Shown here one piece after another: positions 18,201-58,260 of a stretch of DNA of 64,000 nt. This stretch comes from Euglena gracilis (Eukaryota; Euglenida; Euglenophyceae; Euglenales), in NCBI GenBank assembly GCA_039621445.1, contig CP154957.1:44760309-44824308 (forward strand). The letters run 5' to 3'. Position numbers and translations under genes: made by a program. Within the stretch, counting starts at the first letter, position 1. Every line of letters starts with the position of its first letter. Under the pieces are notes generated by a model that saw only the letters and a list, made by a program, of their open reading frames with translations, had not been told where the DNA came from and made no database searches.

Positions 18201-19913
18201 ATAAATTCCGCGCATTTTTTGCCCATTTTTTTTGCGCATTTTTGCGCATTTTTTCCGAGGGCCGTCCAGCGCATCCCCCCCCCCTGCCCCATGGCGTGGT
18301 GGAGCTGTCAGTGGTGAACGGTTTTCGGCGGCGGTTTTCCTCTTCAATGCACGTTGACGATGCACGTTGACACTGTACAGACCCAAAACGGTTGGTTTTC
18401 AGACCCACTTCTGGGTCCAAATCCAGTCTGCAAGTGAAATTTTTTTTCGCAATGTGCGACAATTCCCGCTGCGTACGCCACACCCTCAAAAATGCGTGGA
18501 TTGCCTTACCCGTTACGGAATCCGTCACCCGTGCCAACCTGCTCTGACCTGCTCTGGTCGTGCGCGGTGCGCCGGGCCCCTGCCGCCGTCCTCGGCCGCG
18601 GTCGACGCACTGAACGGCGTTCCCGCAGCACTGCAGGCGCTCGGCGCCACGGCGGCCAGCCTTGCCCTCAGCGGGCAGGCCGGCCCGGTGGTGTTCCTGC
18701 CGGCCGCGGCCGCCTCCACTGCCGGGGCAGTGCTCGCCTTCAGTGGCAACGCCGACACCGTGTGCTGGACACAGGGGACGACGCCCGGCGATACCCCTGA
18801 TCCCGGATGCCCCTGCACAGCTCGTGAGTTCCCCTCTGGTGTGTCTGCTGGCTTCATATTCTGGCTGTTCCTGAGCTACATTCAATCACTGCAAAAAGTA
18901 ATTGTGGCAGCAGCACAGCATATTTGTGTGCGTGCGTGAGCATGTGCGGGTTTTGTGCAGATAGTTTGTTTGAATGCGTGCACGCGTGCGCGTGTGCATG
19001 CATGTGTGTGTGCGCGCGTGCGTGTGTGCGTATGCGTACGTTTGCATGTGCATGTGTGTGTGTGTGTGCGTGTGTGCGTGCGTGCGTGCGTGCGTGTGTG
19101 TTTCCGCCCCCTAACTTCCTGCAGGGCTCACCACTGGCGCTTTCTTCAAGGCGGTGGGTTGCCTCGGGTCCAACGCCACCGCCGTCAGCTCAAAACGCCT
19201 CACCGCCTCGTCCTCCCCCTCGTCCTCCTCCTCCTCGTCGTCCAACGACCTCTACGCGGGGGCGGCTGCCAGTACCGCGTCGGAGCCTGCACCCATGCCC
19301 GCCTGGCCCATCGCCCCTGCCCTCGCGGTCGCCCTCGCCGCGGGCGGCTTCCTCTACCATGTCCACCAGCGCCACCGCCTCAGCCTGCCCGCTCCGCATG
19401 CCCTGGACCCCCGCTGGCTGCAGGCAGTCCAGCGCGGCGACGTGCCCCTTGGCCGCGGTGGAACGCAACAGACGCTCCCCCCCGGAAAACATAGGTGGGT
19501 GATCCCAGGGTATTAAGTGATGTGCTGGAGCAGCCACCCCCCCCCCCCATTCCAGGCCAAGGGGCGAACAGCCAGTTCTTTTCTTTCTCTCTTATTGTGC
19601 CAGAAATCTTAAGTTTTTTTTAATCTTCTTCTTTGTTTTGTCTTTGGTGCACTTTTTGAAGGACCTCAAATTTTTCCCCAAGTGCTTCACAACGGAACCC
19701 CTCCCCCCTGGGGGGGGAGGGGGTTTCAGGACCATTCCCTCCCCCCTCCCCCACACTGGATATCCTGCCCCATCCCGCTCTACTCCTACTGGTGAATGCA
19801 AGGTTCCCCCACTAGGCCCTTGCTTTTAGCAATTTGGGGTCGAGAAATTCTCTGACGAAACACTCAAAAAATAAGAGCCTGTGTTCTTCTTTTGCTGCAG
19901 ACTGAATGCATGA
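1..19913 (+). CDS. Gene 1: modular membrane-anchored protein, 5' end outside window (multi-exon)
   Basis: Partial gene model built by aligning exons with the paralog at 23534-57041. Main exons: 65-180, 507-671, about 922-1097, 1650-1784, 2086-2216, about 2982-3111, 4913-5640, 7244-7512, about 9297-9427, 9808-10927, stalk exons 11.19-14.5 kb, sushi exon to 15881, 16322-17147, 18562-18823, 19125-19494 and possibly 19901-19913. Module order is EGF-like, lectin-like, CHB_HEX_C-like, Thr/Ser/Pro stalk, sushi-like, unclassified ectodomain, transmembrane helix, short tail. It is probably a type I surface protein; the astacin protease seen in gene 2 would lie upstream of the window. Several exons are interrupted by transposon-like elements whose precise removal restores the frame. 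Domain names are from recognition, not a database search. The segment 17148-18561 is unresolved. Confidence 0.7.
65..180 (+). CDS. Gene 1 exon: EGF-like module, C-terminal half
   Basis: The translation reads [20 protein letters not shown] followed by [10 protein letters not shown]. It aligns with the gene 2 exon at 35464-35647 (WPCECDVGHYGRLCEAAYMC). The C-x-C ... G-x-x-C spacing is EGF-like. The exon ends TTCGATTCAG before gtgtgc, a phase 1 GT donor identical in position to gene 2. The 5' part with the first cysteines is not recognisable upstream of about base 65, so the exon start is uncertain and an interruption may lie there. Confidence 0.7.
507..671 (+). CDS. Gene 1 exon: start of first lectin-like region
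   Basis: Acceptor ctcag precedes ACATGG. Phase 1 joining to the EGF exon gives [21 protein letters not shown] and continues [20 protein letters not shown]. It is nearly identical in nucleotides to gene 2 at 36853-37017 as far as CCCAGCATCCCGGC, after which the two diverge abruptly. The 3' end is placed before gtcggc (phase 1), by analogy with gene 2, and is tentative. The high nucleotide identity implies recent duplication or gene conversion. Confidence 0.7.
922..1097 (+). CDS. Gene 1 exon: first lectin-like region, continued
   Basis: The reading frame gives [20 protein letters not shown] then [20 protein letters not shown]. It aligns with gene 2 (SGIAASLLCGNPSYLTLAAL, RIQNGAFQAVAAGYAAPLSA). 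The 3' end ACACATG before gtccgc is a phase 2 donor; with the next exon it forms a Trp codon, as in gene 2. The acceptor near 915-930 is not settled because the AG at 915 does not match the phase of the proposed donor at 671. Confidence 0.6.
1131..1569. mobile_element. hAT-like non-autonomous element (439 bp) in a gene 1 intron
   Basis: Inverted ends CATACCATTGCT and AGCAATCGTATG; direct repeats atcttgac (1123-1130) and accttgac (1570-1577), 7 of 8 identical. It contains the dispersed motif 'gactgactggtttt' and C/G runs. It lies inside an ordinary GT–AG intron (1098-1649). Confidence 0.7.
1650..1784 (+). CDS. Gene 1 exon: LamG/ConA-like beta strands
   Basis: Acceptor ttgcag at 1649 and donor gtgtgt at 1785. 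The product reads [20 protein letters not shown] then [20 protein letters not shown]. The pattern 'FDY...YLVDG' followed by a second strand resembles concanavalin A-like/LamG sandwich folds. This copy is uninterrupted, whereas the gene 2 copy carries a 444-bp insertion between D and P of LSLD/PSQTG. It is therefore the reference for the precise-excision argument. The exact family is uncertain. Confidence 0.8.
1874..2075. repeat. TG then TTG/GTC trinucleotide microsatellite
   Basis: TG repeats pass into TTG and then about 40 GTC units with a few CTC/TTC interruptions. It sits inside the gene 1 intron 1785-2085. Open frames across it (poly-Val, Ser, Arg) are artefacts. Confidence 0.9.
2086..2216 (+). 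CDS. Gene 1 exon: last strand of first lectin-like region plus Thr/Pro linker
   Basis: Phase 2 acceptor ctcag at 2085 gives [18 protein letters not shown], followed by [20 protein letters not shown]. The FDNF strand is typical of the last strand of LamG-like domains. Gene 2 matches at 40606-40738. The 3' boundary near CCAGGGCAG has no GT. A segment starting CAGTTTGGGAG there and ending CTGCAAACTG near 2983 has inverted ends, so this boundary may be another element edge. Confidence 0.7.
2402..2820. mobile_element. Element of the CATACC/CATTCC family
   Basis: Left end CATTCCATTGCTT is the inverse of right end AAAGCAATACTATG. It shares the block 'TTGCTTCAGGTGTGTC' with 39.9 kb. Flanking 8-mers ccggtggc and ctggggtc match at 5 of 8, so the insertion is old or the edge is approximate. 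Confidence 0.55.
2982..3111 (+). CDS. Gene 1 exon: Thr/Pro linker and start of second lectin-like region
   Basis: The frame reads [20 protein letters not shown] then [20 protein letters not shown]. Gene 2 has VPKAFVSKCGGFVPFSASLD at 40.9-41.1 kb. The donor after CTACG is gtgtga (phase 1). It joins to GC AGC GGC at 4913 to give G-S-G-C, exactly as gene 2 does. The 5' boundary is approximate. Confidence 0.65.
3328..3643. mobile_element. CAGGGTTCGATAT-family element (316 bp)
   Basis: Left end CAGGGTTCGATATAAGG and right end CCTTATATCAAACCCTG are inverted repeats with one mismatch. Flanks ctccctgt and gcccctgc (5 of 8). It is the same family as the exon-splitting element at 39837-40280, here in the intron 3112-4912. 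Confidence 0.7.
3659..4365. mobile_element. 'GCGCATTTTT' element, copy 1 (707 bp)
   Basis: Inverted ends CAGGGGGGGGGGAATGCGCT and GCGCATTTCCCCCCCCCTG; perfect 7-bp direct repeat ttttccc (3652-3658, 4366-4372). Its interior is runs of (TTTTTGCGCA) and 'cccatttttgcaca'. A second copy is at 17652-18286. Open frames across it (poly-FAHF) are artefacts. Confidence 0.8.
4566..4878. mobile_element. CAGGGCGGTCCTTAAG element, copy 1 (313 bp)
   Basis: Left end CAGGGCGGTCCTTAAG and right end CTTAAGGACCGCCCTG are a perfect 16-bp inverted pair. Flanking 8-mers acgctttc and acgcttcc (7 of 8). It has an internal second CTTAAGGACCGCCC near 4605. A close relative lies at 62850-63170. Located in the gene 1 intron just upstream of the exon at 4913. 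Confidence 0.85.
4913..5640 (+). CDS. Gene 1 exon: second lectin-like region, interrupted by two elements
   Basis: Acceptor ctccag at 4912 and phase 2 donor gtctgt at 5641. Gene 2 has the uninterrupted exon at 41901-42021 (GSGCSFSTAYARSGPGSLLC then SGSGIHGQALLAQSFTAVQV). Here the coding sequence is cut twice, at 4935-5012 and 5073-5585. Removing each element with one flanking 8-mer gives [20 protein letters not shown] then [20 protein letters not shown]. That is the same length as gene 2 with no gap. The two cuts lie only about 60 bases apart in the exon. Confidence 0.75.
4935..5012. mobile_element. 78-bp element splitting a gene 1 exon
   Basis: Ends CAGGGATTTTTTAGG and CTTTAAAAAATCTCTG are inverted repeats. 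Flanks atcagtac (4927-4934) and ctcggtac (5013-5020), 6 of 8. It is a miniature relative of the elements at 7696 and 59588. Removal with one 8-mer restores SISTAYA (gene 2: SFSTAYA). No AG lies at the right edge. Confidence 0.85.
5073..5585. mobile_element. 513-bp element splitting the same gene 1 exon
   Basis: Ends CAGGCAGTCTTG and CGAAGCCTG. Flanks gtggcacc and gccggaac (4 of 8). A CAGGGTTCGATAAA...TTTATGGAACCCTG segment is nested at 5135-5442. Removal restores SGTNGQALLG (gene 2: SGIHGQALLA). Confidence 0.7.
6143..6290. repeat. TA microsatellite
   Basis: About 150 bases of TA with occasional TC or AG interruptions, grading into TC repeats. It lies within the large intron 5641-7243, which otherwise shows no coding signal. 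Confidence 0.95.
7244..7512 (+). CDS. Gene 1 exon: second lectin-like region, core
   Basis: Acceptor tggcag at 7243, phase 2 from the previous exon: [20 protein letters not shown], then [20 protein letters not shown] and [20 protein letters not shown]. 'YDLAIQLDY...TRFYV' is a LamG-type strand pair. The exon is continuous here but cut three times in gene 2 (42169-43455). The 3' end near GGCCAGCCACGC is approximate. Confidence 0.8.
7560..7620. repeat. Short tandem repeat GGGCCGACCA
   Basis: Several direct copies of the 10-mer GGGCCGACCA after the 3' end of the lectin exon. Confidence 0.85.
7696..7964. mobile_element. CAGGGATTTTTTTAAG element (269 bp)
   Basis: Left CAGGGATTTTTTTAAG and right CTTAAAAAAAACCCCGG are inverted. 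Direct repeats cctctgat (7688-7695) and gctctgat (7965-7972), 7 of 8. The core is long C and G runs. A near-identical copy is at 59588-59878. Confidence 0.8.
7966..8085. repeat. Tandem GATGCTGGGC repeat
   Basis: About eight imperfect copies of a 10-bp unit (GATGCTGGGC), interrupted once at 8008-8036. No coding signal follows until 9.3 kb; 8090-9290 is A/T-rich and repeat-like DNA ('ttttggccatttt'). Confidence 0.9.
9297..9427 (+). CDS. Gene 1 exon: last strands of second lectin-like region, GC donor
   Basis: The frame reads [20 protein letters not shown] then [20 protein letters not shown] and ends DDIQ. Gene 2 has CIYTWPSVLRYSSMVIATGL ... DNVQ at 44303-44426. The donor is CAG before gcgtgt, a GC donor, where gene 2 has CAG before gtgtct. 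Phase 0 joins to AFCSEV at 9808. An in-frame stop just upstream of 9296 fixes the earliest start. Confidence 0.65.
9808..10927 (+). CDS. Gene 1 exon: CHB_HEX_C/Fn3-associated-like module, split by an 802-bp element
   Basis: Acceptor ctctcag at 9807. The first part is [34 protein letters not shown]. The second part from 10720 is [20 protein letters not shown] then [20 protein letters not shown]. The 'YT.DGT.P' signature and following Y-G-x-P are typical of Fn3-associated/CHB_HEX_C_1 domains of carbohydrate-active surface proteins. Gene 2 encodes it in one piece (44684 on). Deleting 9910-10711 plus one 8-mer gives [15 protein letters not shown], the same length as gene 2 LASNTAGSHVCYTAD. The 3' end is approximate. 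Confidence 0.75.
9910..10711. mobile_element. 802-bp insert splitting the CHB_HEX_C-like exon of gene 1
   Basis: It starts CAGAGATCGAAGGGG and ends CCCTCCCTG; the inverted match is weak. Flanks acagcagc and ctggcatt match at only 3 of 8, but the 8-base offset is exactly what keeps the frame. It carries a C-rich segment (AAATAACCCCCC repeats, 10205-10446). Confidence 0.6.
10205..10446. repeat. C-rich AAATAACCCC repeat
   Basis: Repeated 'CCCCCAAATAA' units. The ends taaacccc and ggggggtttacatt are inverted, suggesting an element nested inside 9910-10711. Confidence 0.75.
11185..12347 (+). CDS. Gene 1 exons: mucin-like stalk, first part
   Basis: Two Thr-rich stretches lie in one + strand frame each: about 11188-11253 ([19 protein letters not shown]) and about 11839-12347 ([20 protein letters not shown] and onwards to [16 protein letters not shown]). 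They are almost entirely T, S, A and P with no cysteine, as expected for an O-glycosylated stalk between the ectodomain and the membrane. The region 11254-11838 between them has no recognised coding sequence. Exon ends are approximate and repeat number probably varies between alleles. Confidence 0.6.
12657..12896 (+). CDS. Gene 1 exon: mucin-like stalk, second part
   Basis: The open frame reads [40 protein letters not shown] and [17 protein letters not shown]. It has the same T/S/P/A composition as the other stalk exons and a strong preference for C in third codon positions. The exon lies between intronic repeat material upstream and a 297-bp element (12942-13238) downstream. Boundaries are approximate. 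Confidence 0.55.
12942..13238. mobile_element. CAGGCTGT-family element (297 bp)
   Basis: Left CAGGCTGTATTTTAG and right GGTAAAAAAACAGCCTG are inverted. Direct repeats atggtaag (12934-12941) and gtggtaag (13239-13246), 7 of 8. It has a 'CCCCGGCGCCGAAGGCGCCGGGG'-type hairpin at its centre. Same family as 24898-25195. Confidence 0.85.
13518..13771 (+). CDS. Gene 1 exon: mucin-like stalk, third part
   Basis: The frame without an ATG reads [40 protein letters not shown] and, to the end, [15 protein letters not shown]. Competing frames here lack the T/S/P periodicity. The stretch at 13370-13470 ([20 protein letters not shown]) may be a further piece in another frame. Splice sites were not resolved. 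Confidence 0.5.
14231..15881 (+). CDS. Gene 1 exon: stalk end, sushi/CCP-like module and following segment, interrupted
   Basis: The stalk end reads [20 protein letters not shown] and on to [14 protein letters not shown], then (after an interruption at about 14515-14707) [41 protein letters not shown]. The cysteine/Trp pattern C...NGTY...C...C...C...W is sushi/CCP-like. A 726-bp element (14841-15566) separates SAGA from CDAV; removal yields [20 protein letters not shown], matching gene 2 GEWAAGECEPFFGVVGLTLQ. A third interruption (15659-15752) can be read as an ordinary GT–AG intron. The exon continues [20 protein letters not shown] to donor gtgtgc at 15882. Confidence 0.7.
14515..14699. mobile_element. 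CAGGC...GCCTG insert in front of the gene 1 sushi module
   Basis: It starts CAGGCAGGCTGGG and ends CGCCCCAGCCTG, an inverted match. Direct repeat support is weak, and the frame requires a 7-base rather than 8-base offset. It separates RCFTAP from PVANGTY. Confidence 0.5.
14841..15566. mobile_element. 726-bp element splitting the gene 1 sushi module
   Basis: Ends CAGGCTGCCTTTTAA and GTGAAAGCCACGCTG. Direct repeats gctggggc (14833-14840) and gccggggc (15567-15574), 7 of 8. Removal restores WSAGACDAV. An in-frame GT–AG alternative adding about 11 residues is also possible. Confidence 0.75.
15659..15752. other. 94-bp insert flanked by GGGGCTGG/GGCGCTGG; readable as a GT–AG intron
   Basis: Flanking 8-mers ggggctgg and ggcgctgg (7 of 8). 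Removal joins LVVPGAG to SPPAAVP in frame. GGAG before gtggtg and tgccag before TCGG also give an in-frame conventional intron, so no unusual mechanism is needed here. Confidence 0.5.
16322..17147 (+). CDS. Gene 1 exon: unclassified ectodomain, split by a 491-bp element
   Basis: Acceptor ctcgcag gives [20 protein letters not shown], then [20 protein letters not shown]. After the element (16552-17042) it resumes [20 protein letters not shown]. Gene 2 has the uninterrupted version GVPLPEAWGVSVAANAHGWQ. I do not recognise the family. It is Ala/Val-rich, predicted alpha/beta, sits between the sushi module and the membrane, and is conserved between paralogs. The continuation 3' of 17147 is not resolved. 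Confidence 0.65.
16552..17042. mobile_element. 491-bp element splitting the gene 1 ectodomain exon
   Basis: Left CAGGGTTTGGATG and right TATGCCAAAACCCTG are inverted. Flanks ctgccggc and ctatcgga (5 of 8). Precise removal gives [13 protein letters not shown], the same length as gene 2 PLPEAWGVSVAAN. A GT–AG alternative adds one codon. Confidence 0.75.
17652..18286. mobile_element. 'GCGCATTTTT' element, copy 2 (635 bp)
   Basis: Ends CAGGGGGGGGAAATGCGCTG and CAGCGCATCCCCCCCCCCTG; perfect 7-bp direct repeat ccccatg (17645-17651, 18287-18293). The interior is over 80% similar to 3659-4365 by eye, including 'cccaagggacccgcctca'. Confidence 0.85.
18562..18823 (+). CDS. Gene 1 exon: unclassified ectodomain, C-terminal part
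   Basis: The frame reads [40 protein letters not shown] and [20 protein letters not shown], ending CPCTA plus one base before gtgagt. Gene 2 matches with SVAPTGQAGPLVFLPDLAAV and FSGNTDGVCWAVAASAEEVA. This copy has [10 protein letters not shown] intact, whereas gene 2 carries an element inside the same codon run. The 5' end is approximate. Confidence 0.7.
18920..19105. repeat. TG/GCGTG microsatellite in the intron before the transmembrane exon
   Basis: TG, GCGTG and CATG alternations in intron 18824-19124. Cys/Val frames here are artefacts. Confidence 0.9.
19125..19494 (+). CDS. Gene 1 exon: membrane-proximal segment, transmembrane helix and cytoplasmic tail
   Basis: Acceptor ctgcag at 19124 and phase 1 joining give [20 protein letters not shown], then a Ser-rich run. 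A hydrophobic helix follows, [20 protein letters not shown] (roughly residues 60-80 of the exon), and then a basic tail [21 protein letters not shown]. This is a single-pass type I anchor. The donor CATAG before gtgggt is identical in position to gene 2 (57041), supporting the phase 2 boundary. Reading through would add WVIPGY and a stop. Confidence 0.75.
19901..19913 (+). CDS. Gene 1: candidate terminal exon
   Basis: Acceptor tttgctgcag ends at 19900. Phase 2 joining from 19494 gives R-L-N-A-stop (TGA at 19911-19913). It is short and rests only on a good polypyrimidine/AG acceptor and a matching phase. Read-through to the stop just after 19494 is the alternative. Confidence 0.3.
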
Positions 19914-22900
19914 CAACGCGCATTGCCCACGTGTCAAACCGCGCCTTCAGTCCCCGAGGCAGGTAACCCCGTTGTGTTTTGTTTTGCATGTCTTGCACCG
20001 CCGAACCCCCTCCATCTCGCCACTCTGCTTCCCAGCCGCACTGTCCAGTGTGTGCTGTATGTCGCTATAGCTGCCCATCAGGATCCCATGCTGCCTGGCC
20101 GCCACGAGAAGGACCCAGCTCCCCCTTAAACGTCCACATTGGAGGACAACCCCTCTGACCCAAGGGTCCCGGGACTTGTATCTTGTCAACTCTGTTCTGG
20201 TTCAGGATGCTTCTGTTGTGTAGTTTGAAAGCTATTTATCGGAAAGCAAGTTATCGGAAAGCCTTCTGCTTTTCCTCAACGGGACTCAAGGCACCCTGCA
20301 CATGTCTGCTGCAATTCTTCACATTTGTGACGGGGATTGCTTAGTCGCTGGCCAACCCCCCCCCGGGGGGGGGGGGGTGGGTGACTGGTTTTGGCCCGGA
20401 CCCCACCGGGGTGCGGGGTCGGCAAAAAACCACTAAAGTGACCTGGCGCCGAAGCCGGAATTTTTTTGGCCTTTTTTCATGTTTTAGGTCAAATTTCCTT
20501 TGGTTTCCAGAGTGGCCGACCGCCCCCTCGGGGGGGGGGGGGTAGTGACTGACCGGTTTCCTGAAAAATAGTGACTGAATGGTTTTTCGAATAGTGGAGT
20601 GACCCCCCCCCTCCCCCGGAGGGTCAGTAAAAAATTGTATGGATTGGGCCCTTCGCTAGAAAGCCTGGCAGTGTTTCCCCTCCCTGACCTTCAGCTCCTT
20701 CCACGTGGATGTTCCTTTCGCCCCATGTCTGGTGTGGATTCAATAGTGTAGATAATGGAGTGTTGTGTTTTTATTCTGTTTGTTTCGATTTGTGTTTCAC
20801 ATGTTTCGATTTTTCGATTTTTATTTCACATGCCTCTATATTTTGGTGTATTTTTTTATTATTAGATTTTGGGAACATACCGTTTCCAAAAAAATATGCA
20901 TTTGCTGACCAAAGAACCCCAGAATGGCAATATTTGACAAAGAGTTCGGTCCCAAGGAAATCAGTGAAAAGGTGCCAACGGAAAAAAAAACTCCACCCCA
21001 GAGAAGGTGAAAATTTTCCAAGTCCTTCAATCGTTTATTTGCATGTATTTTGTTGTTGTTGTTTTTTGCCTTTTTCCATCATGTTTCGAGGGTCCATGTT
21101 CCATGTCCCCCCCCCCCCCCGATAAGTGAGGGGGGTTTGTTATCAGAGTGGGTGTCGTTCTAAATGGGGATTCTGTAAAGGCGTCAATGAGCTAAGGAGC
21201 AGATGTGTGTCACATAAATATGGTCCTGACCACCGGCCATTTCCAACCCTCTCTTCTCACCATTTCCCTTCTTACCCTGCCGGATGGGCCAAGGAGAATT
21301 GGGGAATCGAACAGTGGCTTCACTGACAACCCAAAAACCCCAAAGGTTCGAAAGCCACAATCAACTGGTGGAGCATTAGGAGGGACCAACGTGTTTCGAC
21401 GGTGAGATTGAATGTCCGATGGAGAGCCCAAGGTGGCAGAGGGTTGAAAGGGTGTGCTGATTTGACGCTGCAAAGGTCGTCAACCGCACATAGCTGGATT
21501 GCATGTGCCTCAAAAACGACCGACCCGCGACACCGTTCTTTTCCTTGGCCCTTACCCTCCATGTCCTTGAACCGAACGGTCTCGTTCGTATGGACGACAT
21601 TCTTCTGTACCCTTCAAGGCAAGCAACCTTGCAGCGCCAGGCAATCGTAGCCAAGGTGTTCCTCTCATTGTGTTTACCAGTTTCAGCATGATTATTTTAT
21701 GTATATATCATAGGAAATATAATGTGTATTATGCATATATTCTATTCTAAACTTTTCTGTTATACTCTATTATACAATGCTATGCTATATAATACCATAG
21801 CATTGCATTATATTTTTCTATCCTATACCATTCTATTCTATAAACGCTATAATATTCTACACTACGTTATACTACACTAAATTTTACATTATATACACCA
21901 CACTGTACAATATTATATCATACCTACATACATACATACATTAATTGCAGAATACTACAATACACTATATTATACTGCATAAATGAATGCTGCCCTCAGG
22001 CTTCTTTTTAAGTCAGAAGACCCATCCCCCCGGAGTGGGGGGGTTGGTGGGTGGTGGGTTTGGGGCGGACACCCCTGGGGGGGGGGTGCCTGGCTGGAGG
22101 CCAAGTGTGGGGTTTTTTTGGGAAATGGCCTCAGACAGACCGATTTTGGGGGGCGGTCCTGTGCCGGGCTGGGTAGGTGGGGGGACCCCCACCCACCCAA
22201 AGCCTGGAGCGATGAATGCATCTACTCCTCTGAGGAGTCGAATTTGTTGCTGGGTGTGCTGCGTGCAGTCATTGAAAAGGCAATTGCTTGGGCAAGTGGA
22301 TGGGAACGTTTTGTAGTGCCAAGTTGGCCGCAGACTGTGGCGGCCATCCAGCCCAAACATTCCAGCCCCTATGATGGTTCCTTTTAAGGGTGGTGGTCGT
22401 TGAGCGATGGCTGTGAGGAGCGGCCGACAGCAACCCAGCCCAGCACTGCAACGCCCATCAAATGCTGCTCGCCACCAAGTGAACCGCCACAGCCTGACCC
22501 CCTCCACCCCCCTCCATCCTTTGCCCACTCACAGAGAGGCACTGTGTCCCGTCCATTGCTTCTGCTGCTCCCGCTTCTGGGTGCTTGGTTGCCAGTCCCC
22601 AGATACCCACCCCCTTGGAACTGTCCCCAGGTCAAAAGAACAAAAATGCAATCTTTCTGCTTGACAGGGAAAAAACGGGAGGACCTCCCAGTTTATTGTC
22701 GCCTGCCCATGCCCGCGCCCACCTGCCCTTGTTGGAACCAAGTCTTACCCCTTCACAACCTCTTTACCCCCCTCCCAATGGCAGCAATCCTCTGGTATTT
22801 TGGGGGTGGTGGGCGTCTTTGTTCCTTGCTGGGAGATATGCCACGTCCTGTCCCTCCTGGTTTCTTAAAGGGTATCTGCAGTGCAGTCAAAGCCGCCGCC

Positions 22901-23533
22901 TAAGCCTCGTCAATCAGTTCCCAGAAGCCAAGGGAGCCACCCCATCCGACAGAGTCGCTCACCTCAACCAAGCAGTTGTCGGCTGGGTCGGATGCAATGG
23001 GCGAGTGCCTGAGGGAGGGCGATTCTGGCAGCGTGCCAGGTGTTGCCCAAAAACGCAAGTTGCAAGGGAGCCAAGGTACGTGCCGCAGCACGGCAGCAGG
23101 GTGGCCGAGTCAGGCCACACCAGTGCTTTGTGTGTGCCCCCCCCCGGGGTTACCAAAGGCGGGTTTTTTTGAAAGAAAAAAAAGGCATAAATCTGTTGAT
23201 TTAGCCATTTTTGTCTGAGAAATTAGATTGATGGACCCCCGCCACCAAGGGGGTCGGAAGTTGCTGGCTGGTTTTTTTTTCTCCAAAAAGTGAATGAGGC
23301 ACACGCACACATATGCACACATATGCACACACGCGCGCACACAGACACACACATCCCGCCCACACACACCCACACCCACCCACCCACGCACCCACCCACA
23401 CCCATACACACAGAGAGAGAGGCACGTGTGTGTGCGTGTGCGTGCGTGCGTGTGTGTGTGTGTGTGTATCTGCGGTGCGTGCGTGGTTGATGTGGTGTCT
23501 TCCGCTGCTTTCACCCACTTTGCATCGCAGCGG
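19914..23533. other. Intergenic region between the two paralogs
   Basis: No exon supported. It holds G/C-run element remnants at about 20330-20650 (with 'gtgactgaccggtttcc' and an end 'aattgtatgg' like the 1131 family), an AT-rich TA/TAC stretch at 21690-21980, a CAGGCTTCTTTTTAAG end at 21998 like family 54651, and a CA/TG microsatellite at 23290-23470. Promoter elements of gene 2 should lie at its right end but I cannot point to one. Confidence 0.6.
23290..23470. repeat. CA then TG microsatellite upstream of gene 2
   Basis: CACACG/CACCCA repeats followed by TGCGTG repeats, ending about 60 bases before the gene 2 start codon. The strand switch CA to TG could form a hairpin near the promoter. 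Confidence 0.9.
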
Positions 23534-57041
<33,508 letters not shown>

Positions 57042-57345
57042 GTGATGGGGTGCGTCAGAGCCACAGTGGGGTGCCGGTTATGCTGAAAACGGGCCTTGGC
57101 TTCGGTGGCCATGCGCGCAAAGCTCCGGGGATGGCGCTGCCTTCCATGATCTTTGGCACACGCTTCCCTGCTTAATAGGCCCAACCTTGGGAGTTGGCAT
57201 GGCTCAGGCGTTTAATATTGTATATTTATTTTATGTTAATATTTTATTTATTCTTTACATGTATATTTATTAATCAATTAATTATGTATGTATATATTAT
57301 ATTCACATTTACACTTGTTTTTTTTTTTGCGCCCTGCTTGGCCCC

Positions 57346-57549
57346 GCCAGCCCTGCCGGGGACCCTCGCTGGGCCCTGTGGCCCCACCCCCGGCGACGGC
57401 CCTGGTGGAAGCGGAGGAGGGCTGGTGGGCGGCGGTGCGGCGGGAGGGGCTGTGGCGGGGCCTGGACCCCCGGCGGTACGAGGTGGTGGTCGGGGCAGAG
57501 GACGCCCTCCTCGTGCGGTTCTTGAGGGCCGTGGCTGGATGCTGCTGAT
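57346..57549 (+). CDS. Candidate exon, GC-rich, possibly gene 2 tail
   Basis: After ccgccag the phase 0 frame reads RGPSLGPVAPPPATALVEAE, EGWWAAVRREGLWRGLDPRR and YEVVVGAEDALLVRFLRAVA before a stop. It looks protein-like (mixed acidic/basic, two Trp) and GC-rich like the real exons. The phase does not match the phase 2 donor at 57041, so its link to gene 2 is unproven. Confidence 0.35.
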
Positions 57550-57894
57550 GTGGCGTGTTCTGGGGGGGGGGGTATTCCAACGGTGCATAACTGAATTTTT
57601 GAGGCCAGGCGACCTCTCCTCGGGATGTTAAGTTTTTAAGTTTTTTTCTTTGTTTGCCTGTCTCTCAACCTGTCTGTGTGGTTTAATGTCTTGACATGTG
57701 ACGTAGCTCTGACGACTAAAGTCTGTTTCAAGAAGTTTGGGGTCAAGATGTTTCAGAAATCCCACCAAAAATTTACTCAGAAACGTATTTGGATGTTCTT
57801 TGCTGTTTCCGGTAATGGCAAGGGTACCCCCCCCACACTCCCCTGGAGTCCAGTCGGCTTGGAAGGAGAGTCCAGCTTGCGTTGGCGGGAACCG

Positions 57895-58260
57895 GCTTCC
57901 GTCCGCTGCGAAGGGTCCCCGCCCCAGCCCCAGCCCCCCCTCCGCCACCCCCGGCCCTCCGCCCCCCGCCCCCCGGACGCCGCCCCCGCGGCCCACCCCC
58001 CACTCCCCGGGGCCCGGCAGCGCCTCCCCGCTGCACCGCCGCGTGGTCGGCCCAGACTGCCCCGCCGGCAACGCCCTCGCCCTGAGCCCCCTCCACAGCC
58101 TCCGGTACTCCGCCGCAGATGCCGGGGCCACGGCGAGCCGGGCCGCAGCCGGCCCGTCCCCGGCCCTCACGCACACCTCCGGCAGCCCCTCGCCGGGGTC
58201 CTCCCCCGCTGGCCTCGCCGCCTGCCCCCTCTCCCCCCCAGGCAAGCCCCGGCCTGCGGG
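57895..58260 (+). CDS. Candidate exon, Pro/Ser/Ala-rich, strand uncertain
   Basis: The + frame reads SASPLHRRVVGPDCPAGNAL, ALSPLHSLRYSAADAGATAS and SPALTHTSGSPSPGSSPAGL. GC content is as high as in real exons. The reverse strand is also open. No paralog in the window supports either. Confidence 0.25.
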
